The notes under the pieces were generated by a model. That model saw nothing but the letters and a program-made list of their open reading frames with translations, was not told where the DNA came from and did not search any database. 64,000 nt of DNA from Kribbella aluminosa (GTDB lineage Bacteria; Actinomycetota; Actinomycetes; Propionibacteriales; Kribbellaceae): positions 1,860,001 through 1,924,000 of the forward strand of contig NZ_JAGINT010000002.1 of NCBI RefSeq assembly GCF_017876295.1, in the 5' to 3' direction. Shown here one piece after another: positions 34,360 through 43,587 of the stretch. The position numbers and the translations under genes were made by a program. Every line of letters starts with the position of its first letter. The first letter of the stretch is position 1.

Positions 34360-35747
34360 CCGCGCTCCACCTTGATGCTGCCGAGTTTGAGGTTCAGGTC
34401 CAGGGTGACCTGCTCGCCGGGCTTCGCGTCGGCGCCGAGGTCGTCCAGGGTCAGCTTGGCATTATGGCCGCTGCGGTCCTCGTTGAGGAAGGCGACGTTT
34501 CCCATCTCGGTGGACAGTTGCCCCTTCACGTCGACGTTCGCCGGGAGCTTGACGACCACCTCGCCGGCGCCGCCGTGGACCTCGACCTTGGCGCCGGGGG
34601 CGAACTTCGCCTTGGTCAGGTCCAGGTTCACCGACCCGGCGTCGAACTGGTAGCTCGACCCGGTCGCGGTGATCGTCTGGCCTTGCGGCGCGACGTAGTT
34701 CGTGTCGGCGAAGTTCCGCGGTACGGCGGTGAAGACCGTACTGACGACCGCGCCCATCGCGAGCAGGATCCCGAGCGGGAGCAGGCCGAGCGTCCGGCCG
34801 ACGAACCCGCCGAGCAGCATGCCGCCGCCGAGCGTGGCCAGGCCGATCACCAGCATGGTGGACGTGGTCGCACCGGCCAGCGCCGCGATCGCGATCGCCA
34901 GCCCGGTCAGGACGACGACGATCGACTTGACGCCGCGCATGCCCTTCGCGGGCGGCCCGGCCGGCTTGCTCGTGGCCGGCGGACGGGTGCCGGCGGCCGG
35001 CTCGTCGGCGTACAGGCCGAGGGGGTCGTCCTCGGTCCACACAGACTGGACCGGTTCGACGGTGCGGTCCTGGGGTCGCTGTGTGGCCGAGGACGACGGG
35101 CCCGCCGGGGAAGCCGACGGACCGGTCTGCGGAGGCCCGTATGCCGATGGGTACTGCGCCGACGGGTCCTGCGCGGAGCTGTACGGCTGGGTCGTCGGCT
35201 GGGAGGTGTACGGCTGGCTGGTGTACGGCTGGGAGGTGTACGGCTGGGAGGTGTACGGCTGGCCGGGGTTCGCCGGCGGCACGGAGTCCTGTGGCCGCTG
35301 CCGGCCGTTCTTGGCGCAGTTGCCCTTGCGGTGCTTGGAGATCAGCCAGATGATCGCGATCACGATCAGCGGGCCGGGGATGAAGTGGCCGAACTTGAAC
35401 GACGACATGGTCGCGATCCCGGCGAACACGCAGATCCCGATCACCACCGGCCAGAACCACGGGTGGTCGGTCCGGATCCGGTCGCCGAGCAGGCCCTGCA
35501 CAGGGGCCCGGTCGCTGCCCTCCTCGGGCATCAGCGCCCAGGCGGCGAGGTAGAAGATCAGACCGGGTCCGCTGATGATCAGCACGGCCATCAGCACGCG
35601 GACCAGCACGGGGTCGATGTTCAGGCCGCGGCCGATACCGCCGCAGACGCCCGCGACCCAGCGGTCCGACCTGCTGCGCCGCCAGGTCTGGGGGTTCTGC
35701 AGGCGGTTGCGGTCGAACCCAGCGGGTCCAGTCTGGTTCTGCTCCAT
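34356..35747 (-). CDS. PspC-domain membrane protein with Tyr-rich repeat linker
   Basis: 463 residues. A PspC domain lies at about 24-80 (RSDRWVAGVCGGIGRGLNIDPVLVRVLMAVLIISGPGLIFYLAAWALMP), then a second membrane segment, a Pro/Gln/Ser-rich linker with four PYTSQ units, four further hydrophobic helices, and a C-terminal adhesin/LiaF-like beta domain (VHGGAGEVVVKLPANVDVKGQLS). It is divergent from the PspC-type sensor kinase, 182 bp apart. This arrangement is known for actinobacterial envelope-stress operons. Confidence 0.88.
   Translation of the reverse strand: MEQNQTGPAGFDRNRLQNPQTWRRSRSDRWVAGVCGGIGRGLNIDPVLVRVLMAVLIISGPGLIFYLAAWALMPEEGSDRAPVQGLLGDRIRTDHPWFWPVVIGICVFAGIATMSSFKFGHFIPGPLIVIAIIWLISKHRKGNCAKNGRQRPQDSVPPANPGQPYTSQPYTSQPYTSQPYTSQPTTQPYSSAQDPSAQYPSAYGPPQTGPSASPAGPSSSATQRPQDRTVEPVQSVWTEDDPLGLYADEPAAGTRPPATSKPAGPPAKGMRGVKSIVVVLTGLAIAIAALAGATTSTMLVIGLATLGGGMLLGGFVGRTLGLLPLGILLAMGAVVSTVFTAVPRNFADTNYVAPQGQTITATGSSYQFDAGSVNLDLTKAKFAPGAKVEVHGGAGEVVVKLPANVDVKGQLSTEMGNVAFLNEDRSGHNAKLTLDDLGADAKPGEQVTLDLNLKLGSIKVERG
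35198..35263 (-). repeat. 15-bp tandem repeat encoding PYTSQ
   Basis: Four near-identical units of ggctgggaggtgtac (plus strand) are followed by a partial unit, in frame within the PspC-domain gene. One unit carries a single change (gag to ctg). They extend the unstructured cytosolic linker. Confidence 0.85.
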
Positions 35748-35929
35748 GCCATCGATGGTCACACCGAAGCCCCGGCCCGGACATCGGGGATCCACCCTGA
35801 CGGCTCCCGGAGTGGCCGGAATTCGGGGTTGTCCCCGAGGGAACCCTGAATGCCGTACGCCGTCGCTGAGGACGCGGCCGGGGGCAAGCCCGCTGGTGTC
35901 GGGCCGGTCCGCATGTGACGATCGTTGTG

Positions 35930-37480
35930 ATGAGCCAGCCAGCAGCAGCGCCGCCGGGCGGCCCCTCCGACAGCGAGGGCCGGCCTGAGCCCACGCCTGG
36001 GCAGAACCAGGACCAGTGGCGCTACAAAGGCTGGGGCCCCCAAGGCCCAGGCCAGTACCAAGGCCCGTACGCGGCATATGCCGCCCGCATGGGCGCCCAA
36101 GCCGGTGCACCAAGTGGTCCGGGTGGAGTGGGTGCTGCCGGTGGTGTTGGTGGTTGGGGTGGGGCTGTTGGTGCTGGGCAGCCGCAGGCGGGGTTGGGGG
36201 CGCCGTCGGCGGCGGACGGGCCGCGGCGGGCTTATCGGCGTACCGACGGGCGGGTGATCGCGGGTGTTGCCGGGGGGATTGCGGATCACCTGGGGATCTC
36301 GGACACCGTCGTACGGCTCGTGCTGATCGCGACCACGGTCTCGGGCGGCTTCGGCCTACTGATCTACGCGGCTTTGTGGTTCCTGATGCCACTCGCACCG
36401 GAGCGGGTGCCGGGCGCACCAGGACTGGCCGCGCACACGCGCAGCGGCATGCGGAGCGACGAGCCGCCGGCGCCGGTCACCGAGGCGAAGCAGCGGAAGC
36501 GGGAGAAGAGCCGCGGGCAGCTGCCCGCGCTGGTGGCCATCGGTATCGGCCTGCTGATCCTGCTGCAGGTCGCCGGGTTCGGCATCGCCGGGAAGCTGTT
36601 CTGGCCGCTGGTGTTCGCCGCGACCGGTCTGGCGCTGATCTGGCGGCAGGCCGACGAGAGCCAGAAGGACAAGTGGGCGCAGGACATCCGGGTCCCGATC
36701 CTCGGCCTGGTGCTCGGCAAGGGCGGCTGGAAGTCGCTGGTCCGGATCGCGGTCGGCCTGGTCCTGCTCGGTACGGCGGTCACGCTGTTCCTGGTCCAGA
36801 ACGGCCGGCTCTCGATGGTCGGCGACGTACTGATCGCCCTGCTGCTGGCGGTCGTCGGGATCGGCGTGATCGCGGGCCCGTGGGTGCACCGGCTGACCCG
36901 GGACCTGAACTCCGAGCGCGCCGAACGGGTCCGCTCCCAGGAGCGCGCCGACATGGCCGCGCACCTGCACGACTCGGTTCTGCAGACGCTGGCGCTGATC
37001 CAGAAGCAGGCCGATGACCCGAAGGCGGTCGCCCGGCTGGCCCGGTCGCAGGAGCGCGAGCTGCGGTCCTGGCTGTACGACGAGGAACACGACGCCGACC
37101 AGACGATCGTCGGCGCCGCGAAGCAGGCCGCCGCCGAGGTCGAGGACTCGCACGGCGTACCGATCGAGGTGGTCACGGTCGGCGACTGCGACCTGAGCGA
37201 GCCGCTGGCGTCGATGGTCCGGGCCGCCCGGGAGTCCATGGTGAACGCGGCCAAGCACTCCGGTGCTGCGAAGATCGACGTGTTCGTCGAGGTGGACGGC
37301 GACCGGGTGGAGATGTTCGTCCGGGATCGCGGCAAGGGCTTCGAGGTGGACGAGGTCCCGGACGACCGGCTCGGCCTGCGGCACAGTGTGATGGGCAGAA
37401 TGGAACGGCACGGCGGCCGCGCAACAGTGCGGTCCGATGCGGAGACTGGCACCGAGGTGCGACTGGAGATGGACAGATGA
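35930..37480 (+). CDS. PspC-domain sensor histidine kinase (MacS-like)
   Basis: 516 residues. A disordered Gly/Pro/Gln-rich start precedes a PspC domain at about 103-157 (GRVIAGVAGGIADHLGISDTVVRLVLIATTVSGGFGLLIYAALWFLMP) and further membrane helices. A HisKA_3 phosphoacceptor is H347 (MAAHLHDSVLQTLALIQ), and a HATPase domain has N439 (ESMVNAAKHSG) and DRGKGFEVDE. ATG 35930 is preferred over GTG 35915. It overlaps the response regulator start (ATGA), forming a two-component system likely responding to envelope stress. Confidence 0.93.
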   Translation: MSQPAAAPPGGPSDSEGRPEPTPGQNQDQWRYKGWGPQGPGQYQGPYAAYAARMGAQAGAPSGPGGVGAAGGVGGWGGAVGAGQPQAGLGAPSAADGPRRAYRRTDGRVIAGVAGGIADHLGISDTVVRLVLIATTVSGGFGLLIYAALWFLMPLAPERVPGAPGLAAHTRSGMRSDEPPAPVTEAKQRKREKSRGQLPALVAIGIGLLILLQVAGFGIAGKLFWPLVFAATGLALIWRQADESQKDKWAQDIRVPILGLVLGKGGWKSLVRIAVGLVLLGTAVTLFLVQNGRLSMVGDVLIALLLAVVGIGVIAGPWVHRLTRDLNSERAERVRSQERADMAAHLHDSVLQTLALIQKQADDPKAVARLARSQERELRSWLYDEEHDADQTIVGAAKQAAAEVEDSHGVPIEVVTVGDCDLSEPLASMVRAARESMVNAAKHSGAAKIDVFVEVDGDRVEMFVRDRGKGFEVDEVPDDRLGLRHSVMGRMERHGGRATVRSDAETGTEVRLEMDR

Positions 37481-38118
37481 GCAGCAGGCGGGTTGTCGTC
37501 GTCGACGATCACGACATGTTCCGGGCCGGGGTACGCAGCGAGATCGGTACGTCGGTCGACATCGTCGGGGAGGGGTCCGACGTCGACACCGCGGTGAAGG
37601 CGATCGTCGGCACCGAGCCCGACGTCGTACTGCTCGACGTGCACCTGCCGGGCGGCGGCGGCACCGAGGTGATGAAGCAGGTGCACCAGCGGCACCCGGA
37701 CATCAAGTTCCTGGCGCTGTCGGTGTCCGACGCCGCCGAGGACGTGATCGGCGTGATCCGGGCCGGCGCCCGCGGGTATGTGACCAAGAACATCTCCGGC
37801 GCCGAGCTGGTGGACGCGATCAACCGGGTCGCCGAGGGTGACGCGGTGTTCTCGCCGCGGCTGGCGGGCTTCGTACTGGACGCGTTCTCCGGCGCGATCG
37901 ACATCGCCTCGGTGGACGAGGACCTCGACCGGCTGTCGCAGCGCGAACGCGAGGTGTTGCGGCTGATCGCCCGCGGGTACGCGTACAAGGAGGTCGCGCG
38001 CGAGCTGTTCATCTCGGTGAAGACCGTGGAGACGCACGTCTCGTCCGTACTGCGGAAACTCCAGCTCTCGAACCGCCACGAGCTGACCCGCTGGGCCACG
38101 GACCGCCGCCTGGTGTGA
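37477..38118 (+). CDS. NarL/LuxR-family response regulator (MacR-like)
   Basis: 213 residues. The receiver domain has D10/D11, the phosphorylated D54 (VVLLDVHLPG), and K105 (GYVTKNIS). A LuxR helix-turn-helix fills about 148-205 (LSQREREVLRLIARGYAYKEVARELFISVKTVETHVSSVLRKLQ). It is translated from an ATG overlapping the kinase stop. It probably regulates the divergent PspC operon; no repeated operator was identified. Confidence 0.95.
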   Translation: MSSRRVVVVDDHDMFRAGVRSEIGTSVDIVGEGSDVDTAVKAIVGTEPDVVLLDVHLPGGGGTEVMKQVHQRHPDIKFLALSVSDAAEDVIGVIRAGARGYVTKNISGAELVDAINRVAEGDAVFSPRLAGFVLDAFSGAIDIASVDEDLDRLSQREREVLRLIARGYAYKEVARELFISVKTVETHVSSVLRKLQLSNRHELTRWATDRRLV

Positions 38119-38149
38119 CTTCGCGGGATCCCGTGCGACCATTCGGTCC

Positions 38150-39142
38150 GTGGGGTTCTACATCGTCCGTCGCCTCGTGTCGGCGTTGAGCGTGATCGTG
38201 GCGACGTTGGTGGCGACGTTCGCGCTGTTCTTCGTCGCGCCGACCGACCCGGCGGGCGCGATCTGCGGCGAACGCAACTGCACGATGCAGCGGTACAACG
38301 AGATCAAGGCGAACCTGCACCTGGACGAGCCGAAGGCCGAGCAGTTCGCCCGGTTCGTGAAGGGCATCGTGGTCGGCCGCGACTTCGAGACCTCGGGGGT
38401 CGTGCAGCACTGCAGCGTGCCCTGCCTCGGGTTCTCGTTCAAGAACGACCAGCCGGTCACCGGTCTGCTGGCGACCAGGTTGCCGGTCACCGCGTCGCTG
38501 GTGCTCGGGCAGGCCGTGATCGTGCTGACCGTCGGCGTCGCGGCCGGTGCAGTCGCGGCGCGGCACCGCGGCACGATCGGTGACCGGATGCTGATGAGCG
38601 GTGCCATGCTTGTCAGCGCGGTGCCGTACTACATCGTCGGCCTGCTCGCGGTCCTGTACCTGACCGTGCTGCACCCGATCCTGCCCCGCGGCGGCTGGAC
38701 ACCACCGACGCACAGCCTGTGGAAATGGGCCGGCGGGCTGGTGGCGCCCTGGCTCGTCCAGGGGCTGTACGGGTGCACGGACTACGCGCGGTTCGCCCGT
38801 GGCTCGATGGTCGAGTCGCTCGGCGAGGACTTCATCCGGACTGCCCGGGCCAAGGGCCTGCCGGACTGGGTGGTCACCTACAAGCACGCGCTGCGGGCCG
38901 GGCTGATCCCGGTGATCACGATCTTCGGGCTGGACATCGCCGGCAGCCTGTCCGGCGCGATCTTCACCGAGAAACTGTTCGACCTGCCGGGTCTCGGCGT
39001 CTTGTCGCTGGACAGCGTGAACAACTTCGACCTGCCGTTGATCATGGGCACCGTGTTGCTGGCGACGGTGTTCCTGGTCGCATTGAACCTGGTGGTCGAC
39101 ATCACCTACAGCCTGATCGATCCGCGCGTCCGGCTGAGTTGA
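38150..39142 (+). CDS. Orphan peptide-type ABC transporter permease (DppB/OppB family)
   Basis: A 330-residue permease beginning FYIVRRLVSALSVIVATLVATFALFFVAPTDPAGAICGERNC. Further features are a cysteine-containing extracellular loop (HCSVPCLG) and the EAA-type loop ARAKGLPDWVVTYKHALRAGLIPVIT. Normally this permease is encoded with DppC, DppD, DppF and a binding protein; none is present here. The start is GTG 38150. Either partners are elsewhere or the gene is a remnant of a larger operon. Confidence 0.88.
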   Translation: MGFYIVRRLVSALSVIVATLVATFALFFVAPTDPAGAICGERNCTMQRYNEIKANLHLDEPKAEQFARFVKGIVVGRDFETSGVVQHCSVPCLGFSFKNDQPVTGLLATRLPVTASLVLGQAVIVLTVGVAAGAVAARHRGTIGDRMLMSGAMLVSAVPYYIVGLLAVLYLTVLHPILPRGGWTPPTHSLWKWAGGLVAPWLVQGLYGCTDYARFARGSMVESLGEDFIRTARAKGLPDWVVTYKHALRAGLIPVITIFGLDIAGSLSGAIFTEKLFDLPGLGVLSLDSVNNFDLPLIMGTVLLATVFLVALNLVVDITYSLIDPRVRLS

Positions 39143-39223
39143 GTGGCGCGTTTCGGCCAGGGCATGGATTCGCCACTCCGATCCCTCGGTACGCGCTTGG
39201 TGGCTGTTATACGGTCGACTGTT

Positions 39224-40546
39224 ATGGAGCGGAATCTCACAGCCGATCAGCTCGCGCTCTTCGAGAAGGAGTTCGCGTCGAACCCGCAGTACCGGGTGAT
39301 GCAGAACGCCGTCACGCAGACGCCGGTCAACAGCATTGCCCTGGATCGTCAGGTCGTCACGTCGATGGACCATTCGGTGTCCCATCTGCTGGACGACTGG
39401 AAGGTGACCAATCAGAAGAAGAGCGGCCGGTGCTGGATGTTCGCCGGACTGAACCTGCTTCGGGTCGGCGCCGCCGGGAAACTCGGCGTCAAGGACTTCG
39501 AGTTCTCGCAGAACTACGTGCTGTTCTGGGACAAGTTCGAGCGGGCCAACTTCTTCCTCGAGGCGATCATCGAGACCGCCGGCCGGGACGCCGACGACCG
39601 GACGGTGGCGCACCTGCTGTCCGACCCGATCGGTGACGGCGGCCAGTGGAACATGTTCATCGCGGTGGTCCGCAAGCACGGCCTGGTGCCGAAGTCCGCG
39701 ATGCCGGAGAGCGAGAGCTCGTCGGCCACCGCGCAGCTGAACGACATCCTCCGCAAGCTGCTCCGGCAGGGCGCGCGCGACCTGCGGGCGCTGGACGGCG
39801 ACGACGCCCGGCGCGACCGCAAGGGCGAGATCCTGACCACCGTGCACCGGGTGCTGAGCATCCACCTGGGCACGCCGCCGCAGAAGTTCCTGTGGCAGTG
39901 GAAGGACACCGACAAGGGCTTCCACCGCGACGGCTGGATCACCCCGACCGAGTTCGCTGCGAAGTACGTGCAGCTGCCGGTCGACGACTACGTCTGCCTG
40001 GTGCACGACCCGCGCTCGACCAGCCCGGTCGGCCGGACGTTCACCGTGGACTTCCTCGGCAACGTGATCGACGCGCCGCCGGTGGTGTACCTGAACGTCG
40101 AGATCGACCTGATGAAGCAGCTCACCCAGGACGCGATCGTCGGCGGCGAGCCGGTCTGGTTCGGCTGCGACGTCGGCAAGCAGATGAACGGTGACCTGGG
40201 CTTCTGGGACGCCAAGCTGTACGACTACGCCGCGGTGTACGACACCGAGTTCACGCTGGACAAGGCCGAGCGCCTGGTGCACCACGAAACGCTGATGACG
40301 CACGCGATGCTGTTCACCGGTGTCGACGTCGTGGACGGCACGCCGCGCCGCTGGCGGGTCGAGAACAGCTGGGGCGACGAGAAGGCCGACAGTGGCTTCT
40401 GGACCATGAACGACTCGTGGTTCGGCGAGCACGTCTTCGAGATCGCCGTACGCCGCTCCGCGCTGCCGGCCGACCTCCAGGCCCGCCTGGACGACGAGCC
40501 GATCGTCCTCCCGGCCTGGGACCCGATGGGCGCCCTCGCCGACTGA
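39224..40546 (+). CDS. pepC: Aminopeptidase C (bleomycin hydrolase family, C1B)
   Basis: A 440-residue cytosolic cysteine aminopeptidase. Catalytic C70 is in KKSGRCWMFAGLN. The histidine is in MTHAMLFTGVDV and the asparagine in RVENSWGDEKADSGFW. ATG 39224 is preferred over an earlier frame opening at 39143, because homologues start with ERNLTADQL-type sequence. The C-terminal residues end DPMGALAD; the last residues plug the active site in this hexameric family. It is convergent with gatD, with a shared terminator. Confidence 0.94.
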   Translation: MERNLTADQLALFEKEFASNPQYRVMQNAVTQTPVNSIALDRQVVTSMDHSVSHLLDDWKVTNQKKSGRCWMFAGLNLLRVGAAGKLGVKDFEFSQNYVLFWDKFERANFFLEAIIETAGRDADDRTVAHLLSDPIGDGGQWNMFIAVVRKHGLVPKSAMPESESSSATAQLNDILRKLLRQGARDLRALDGDDARRDRKGEILTTVHRVLSIHLGTPPQKFLWQWKDTDKGFHRDGWITPTEFAAKYVQLPVDDYVCLVHDPRSTSPVGRTFTVDFLGNVIDAPPVVYLNVEIDLMKQLTQDAIVGGEPVWFGCDVGKQMNGDLGFWDAKLYDYAAVYDTEFTLDKAERLVHHETLMTHAMLFTGVDVVDGTPRRWRVENSWGDEKADSGFWTMNDSWFGEHVFEIAVRRSALPADLQARLDDEPIVLPAWDPMGALAD

Positions 40547-40556
40547 ACGACCACCC

Positions 40557-40593
40557 GAACGTCCCGGGCTCCCTGCGGGGTCCCGGGACGTTC
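40557..40593. terminator. Bidirectional terminator between pepC and gatD
   Basis: GAACGTCCCGGG and CCCGGGACGTTC form a perfect 12-bp stem with a 13-base loop between two convergent genes. The pepC stop is 11 bases before and the gatD stop 3 bases after. On the plus strand ttctgtcag follows, a weak T-rich tail. Confidence 0.8.
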
Positions 40594-40595
40594 TG

Positions 40596-41384
40596 TCAGT
40601 GCCGCCGGAGGGCCGTGGCCAGGTGGTGGAGGCGTCTGCGGCGTGGGCGGAGAGATGTCTGCCGGCCTTGCGGGCGGGCAGCCGCGACCGTCGCCGCACG
40701 GAGCGCCAGGTCGTCGTCGAGCGGTTCGAGTTCCTCGATGCCGTACCGGCGGTGCAGTGCGCAGAGCAGCAGGTGATCGGCGAGCCCCGGGTTCTTCGGA
40801 AGCGCCGGCCCGTGCAGGTACGTGCCGATCGTGTTACCGACGACGGCCCCCTCGTCCCCGGTGCCGCCGTTGTTGCCGAACCCCTGCCGAACCGTGCCGA
40901 GGGCCTGCTGACCTTCCTCGAGCACCGTCCGCCCCGAGTGGTTCTCGAACCCGACCAGCTGCCCGAACGGGCTGTCCACCACGATGTTCCCGATCATCCG
41001 GTGCCGGCCCGCGGTGGTGCTGCTGCGGAAGATCCCGAGCCCGGGATAACGTCGTCCGTCGGCGTCGACGAATTCCCGCCCGAACAGCTGGTAGCTCCCG
41101 CAGATCAGCAGCATCGGGACCCCGTCGGCGGATATCTTCCGCAATTCGTCGCCGCGCGCGAGCAAATCGTCCGCATTGACGGCCTGCGCGGAATTCTGGC
41201 CGCCGCCGCCGAACACCAGGTCGACGCTCGAGAAGTCGAAAAAGTGGCCTGGTTCGACCGGCAGGATCTCGGCCCGGAATCCACGCCATTCGAGCCGTTT
41301 GGCCAGCGTGATGACATTTCCCAGATCCCCGTACACGTTGAGATCCCGGGGATACAGGTGCGCGACCCGCAACGTCTTGATCAT
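40596..41384 (-). CDS. gatD: Lipid II isoglutaminyl synthase glutaminase subunit
   Basis: A 262-residue class I glutamine amidotransferase-like subunit (CobQ type) that supplies ammonia to MurT for amidation of D-Glu in the peptidoglycan stem. The nucleophile is C95 (LLICGSYQLFG) and the histidine is H191 (TYLHGPALPKNPGLAD). An aggagg lies 8 bases before the ATG, which overlaps the murT stop by four bases. The C-terminal 25 residues are Arg-rich and poorly conserved. Confidence 0.95.
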   Translation of the reverse strand: MIKTLRVAHLYPRDLNVYGDLGNVITLAKRLEWRGFRAEILPVEPGHFFDFSSVDLVFGGGGQNSAQAVNADDLLARGDELRKISADGVPMLLICGSYQLFGREFVDADGRRYPGLGIFRSSTTAGRHRMIGNIVVDSPFGQLVGFENHSGRTVLEEGQQALGTVRQGFGNNGGTGDEGAVVGNTIGTYLHGPALPKNPGLADHLLLCALHRRYGIEELEPLDDDLALRAATVAAARPQGRQTSLRPRRRRLHHLATALRRH

Positions 41385-42736
41385 GCTGCCTCCTGACGGC
41401 CGCGGAGTGCCCGGCGTACCTGCAGCATCGCGGTGTAGGTCGGCAGGATGTACCCGTCCCCGCCTGGCGGCAGCCCTTCCAGCAACCGGGAGATGCCGTC
41501 GTCGACGCTGGAGGCCACCGCCGCCTCGGTCCCGGCGTAGTGCAGCCGCAACGCCATCTCGGCCGCCCGTGTACCGGCGGTGACGACCTCCGGCCGGCTC
41601 GCCGACAACGCCTCCAGCGGTACGTCCCACAACCAGGACACGTCGCGACCATCGGCAGGCAGGTCGTTGACGGCGATCATGACCTGCGGCTGCGTCCGCC
41701 CGATCAGGAAGGTGTCCAGCACCTGCGCGAACCCTGCCGGATTCTTGATCAGCAGCAGCCACAGCGTCCGGCCCTGCACCTCGGTCTTCTCGACCCGCCC
41801 GAATGCGGCCTCGGTGGTCCGCACCGCCTCCGCCGTCACCGCGGGGTCCACGCCCAGCCCGGCCGCCACGCTCACCGCGGCCAGCGCGTTGTAGAGGTTG
41901 TACGTCCCGGACAACCCGCACCGGACCTGCCGGCGTACGCCGCCGGCCGACACCGTGAACTCCGTGCCGTCGAGGTCCGCGTGCACCACGTCGGTGACCG
42001 TGACGTCCGGCCGGGGCCGGTCGAAGTCGCCGTTCGGGCAGCTGTAGTGGCCGAGATGGCTGTAGAAGATCCGGTCGAACCGTAACCGTTCGCCACAGCT
42101 CGGGCACCGGTCCGAGTCGACCGCGGACCGGGCATCGGTCAGCCGGTCCGGCAGTTGCTCGACCCCGAAGTAGCTGACCCGATCCGGTCCGCTCGCGGCG
42201 GCGGCCAGGCTCGCGACCCGTGCGTCGTCGGCGTTCAGGTACAGCCGGGCGTCCGTGGCCGCGATGCCTTCCGCGAGCAGCGCGGCCGTGGTGTCGACTT
42301 CGCCGTACCGGTCGAGCTGGTCGCGGAACAGGTTCAGGACCACGATGTGCCGCGGCCGGAGCTCCGGCGCGACCAGGCGCAGGCTTGCCTCGTCGACCTC
42401 GAACACCCCGACGGTCGCGCGGATCCGCCCGCGCAGGTCCGCTGCCGAGAGCAGCGCCGAGACGACGCCGCTGCGCAGGTTCGCGCCGGAGTCGTTCGTG
42501 AGCACGGACTCGCCGCTGCGCCGGAGCGCGGCGACCAGCAGTTTGGTGGTCGTCGTCTTTCCGTTCGTGCCGGTTACCAGAATGCAGCCACCTGGTAATT
42601 GTCCGGCCAATTTCCGGGGCAAGTTCGGTGCTATTTTTCCGACGATCACGCCGGGCAGCGTCCGGCCCCCGCGGCCGAGGCGGCGGCTGAGCGTGGCCAC
42701 GGTCCGGGCAAGGGCGATCGCAGCCGTTTCTCGCAT
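41381..42736 (-). CDS. murT: Lipid II isoglutaminyl synthase, Mur-ligase subunit
   Basis: A 451-residue Mur-ligase-like ATPase. The P-loop GTNGKTTTT is at 56-64 and the zinc ribbon is CPSCGERL ... SCPNGDFDRP. The DUF1727 C-terminal region (LIKNPAGFAQVLDTFLIG) completes the MurT architecture. It acts with GatD to convert D-iso-glutamate to D-iso-glutamine in lipid II. The promoter must lie in the 83-base AT-richer gap 42737-42819. Confidence 0.95.
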   Translation of the reverse strand: MRETAAIALARTVATLSRRLGRGGRTLPGVIVGKIAPNLPRKLAGQLPGGCILVTGTNGKTTTTKLLVAALRRSGESVLTNDSGANLRSGVVSALLSAADLRGRIRATVGVFEVDEASLRLVAPELRPRHIVVLNLFRDQLDRYGEVDTTAALLAEGIAATDARLYLNADDARVASLAAAASGPDRVSYFGVEQLPDRLTDARSAVDSDRCPSCGERLRFDRIFYSHLGHYSCPNGDFDRPRPDVTVTDVVHADLDGTEFTVSAGGVRRQVRCGLSGTYNLYNALAAVSVAAGLGVDPAVTAEAVRTTEAAFGRVEKTEVQGRTLWLLLIKNPAGFAQVLDTFLIGRTQPQVMIAVNDLPADGRDVSWLWDVPLEALSASRPEVVTAGTRAAEMALRLHYAGTEAAVASSVDDGISRLLEGLPPGGDGYILPTYTAMLQVRRALRGRQEAA

Positions 42737-42819
42737 GCCTGAATTCTAGGACCGCTGGTCAATTGAAACCCAGCCTCCGCTAAGAATGAAGCTCAGCGTC
42801 CGCTCAGCTCAGTAAATAC

Positions 42820-43545
42820 TCAGGAAGCAAATGTTAATGCCTCGGCGGGACGCTCGAGGGTGGGCAGATGCCCGGCCCAGGGGAGGTGCACCCGCTCGGA
42901 GCCGGGGAGCCGCTCCGCGAGGTAGTCCGCGCAGTCGGTGAAGAACCGGTAGTCGTGCCCGCCGGTGATCAGCCGCACCGGGACGGTGAGCTTCTCCGGC
43001 TCGACCGGCCATTCCTCGTTGTCGACGTCGCCGGCGGCCAGTTGTACGGCGTACGCGTGCTTCTGCATCTCCCGCAGCAGTTCGCGGGCCTCGTCGTCGG
43101 CTTCCGGGCCGATCCAGTGCCGAACCATCAGGTCGGTCGCGCCGTCGACGTCGCCGGCCTCGAGGAGCGCTTCCTCCGCGGTCCACAGCGCGCGCAGGTC
43201 GTCGTCGGGTTCCACGTTGTCGGTCGGCGCGCAGATCAGCACCAGCCGCGCGAACAGGTCCGGCCGCCGGCTCGCCACCTGCTGTACGACGTACCCGCCG
43301 AACGAGGCCCCGACCGCCGTCACGTCCTTGGCGCCGAGCTCCTCGAGGACCGCGAGCACGTCGCCGGCGTCGGAGTACTTCCGGGCCGACGGCGTGTCGC
43401 CGTACCCGCGCAGGTCGAGGGTGATCACGCGGTGGCCGGCCTGCAGTTCCGCCACCTGCCGCGCCCACATCCGCGAGTCGGCGACACCTGCGTGGACCAG
43501 CAGCAGATCCGGGCCGTTCCCGGTTGCCTCATGAGAAATCGTCAT
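42820..43545 (-). CDS. Alpha/beta hydrolase
   Basis: About 241 residues from ATG 43545 (MTISHEATGNGPDLLLVHAG). The nucleophile elbow is VGASFGGYV (S81) and oxyanion region VHAGVADSRMW. The acid is probably in LITGGHDYRFF and the histidine is in WAGHLPTLERP. It resembles 3-oxoadipate enol-lactonase/haloperoxidase-type hydrolases, but the substrate is unknown. The longer frame opening at 43581 adds an Arg/Pro-rich leader unlike the family. Confidence 0.88.
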   Translation of the reverse strand: MTISHEATGNGPDLLLVHAGVADSRMWARQVAELQAGHRVITLDLRGYGDTPSARKYSDAGDVLAVLEELGAKDVTAVGASFGGYVVQQVASRRPDLFARLVLICAPTDNVEPDDDLRALWTAEEALLEAGDVDGATDLMVRHWIGPEADDEARELLREMQKHAYAVQLAAGDVDNEEWPVEPEKLTVPVRLITGGHDYRFFTDCADYLAERLPGSERVHLPWAGHLPTLERPAEALTFAS

Positions 43546-43587
43546 GGGCGCCAGCTTCCCGGCGCGCGGCCCGGCGGGCAAACGGAA

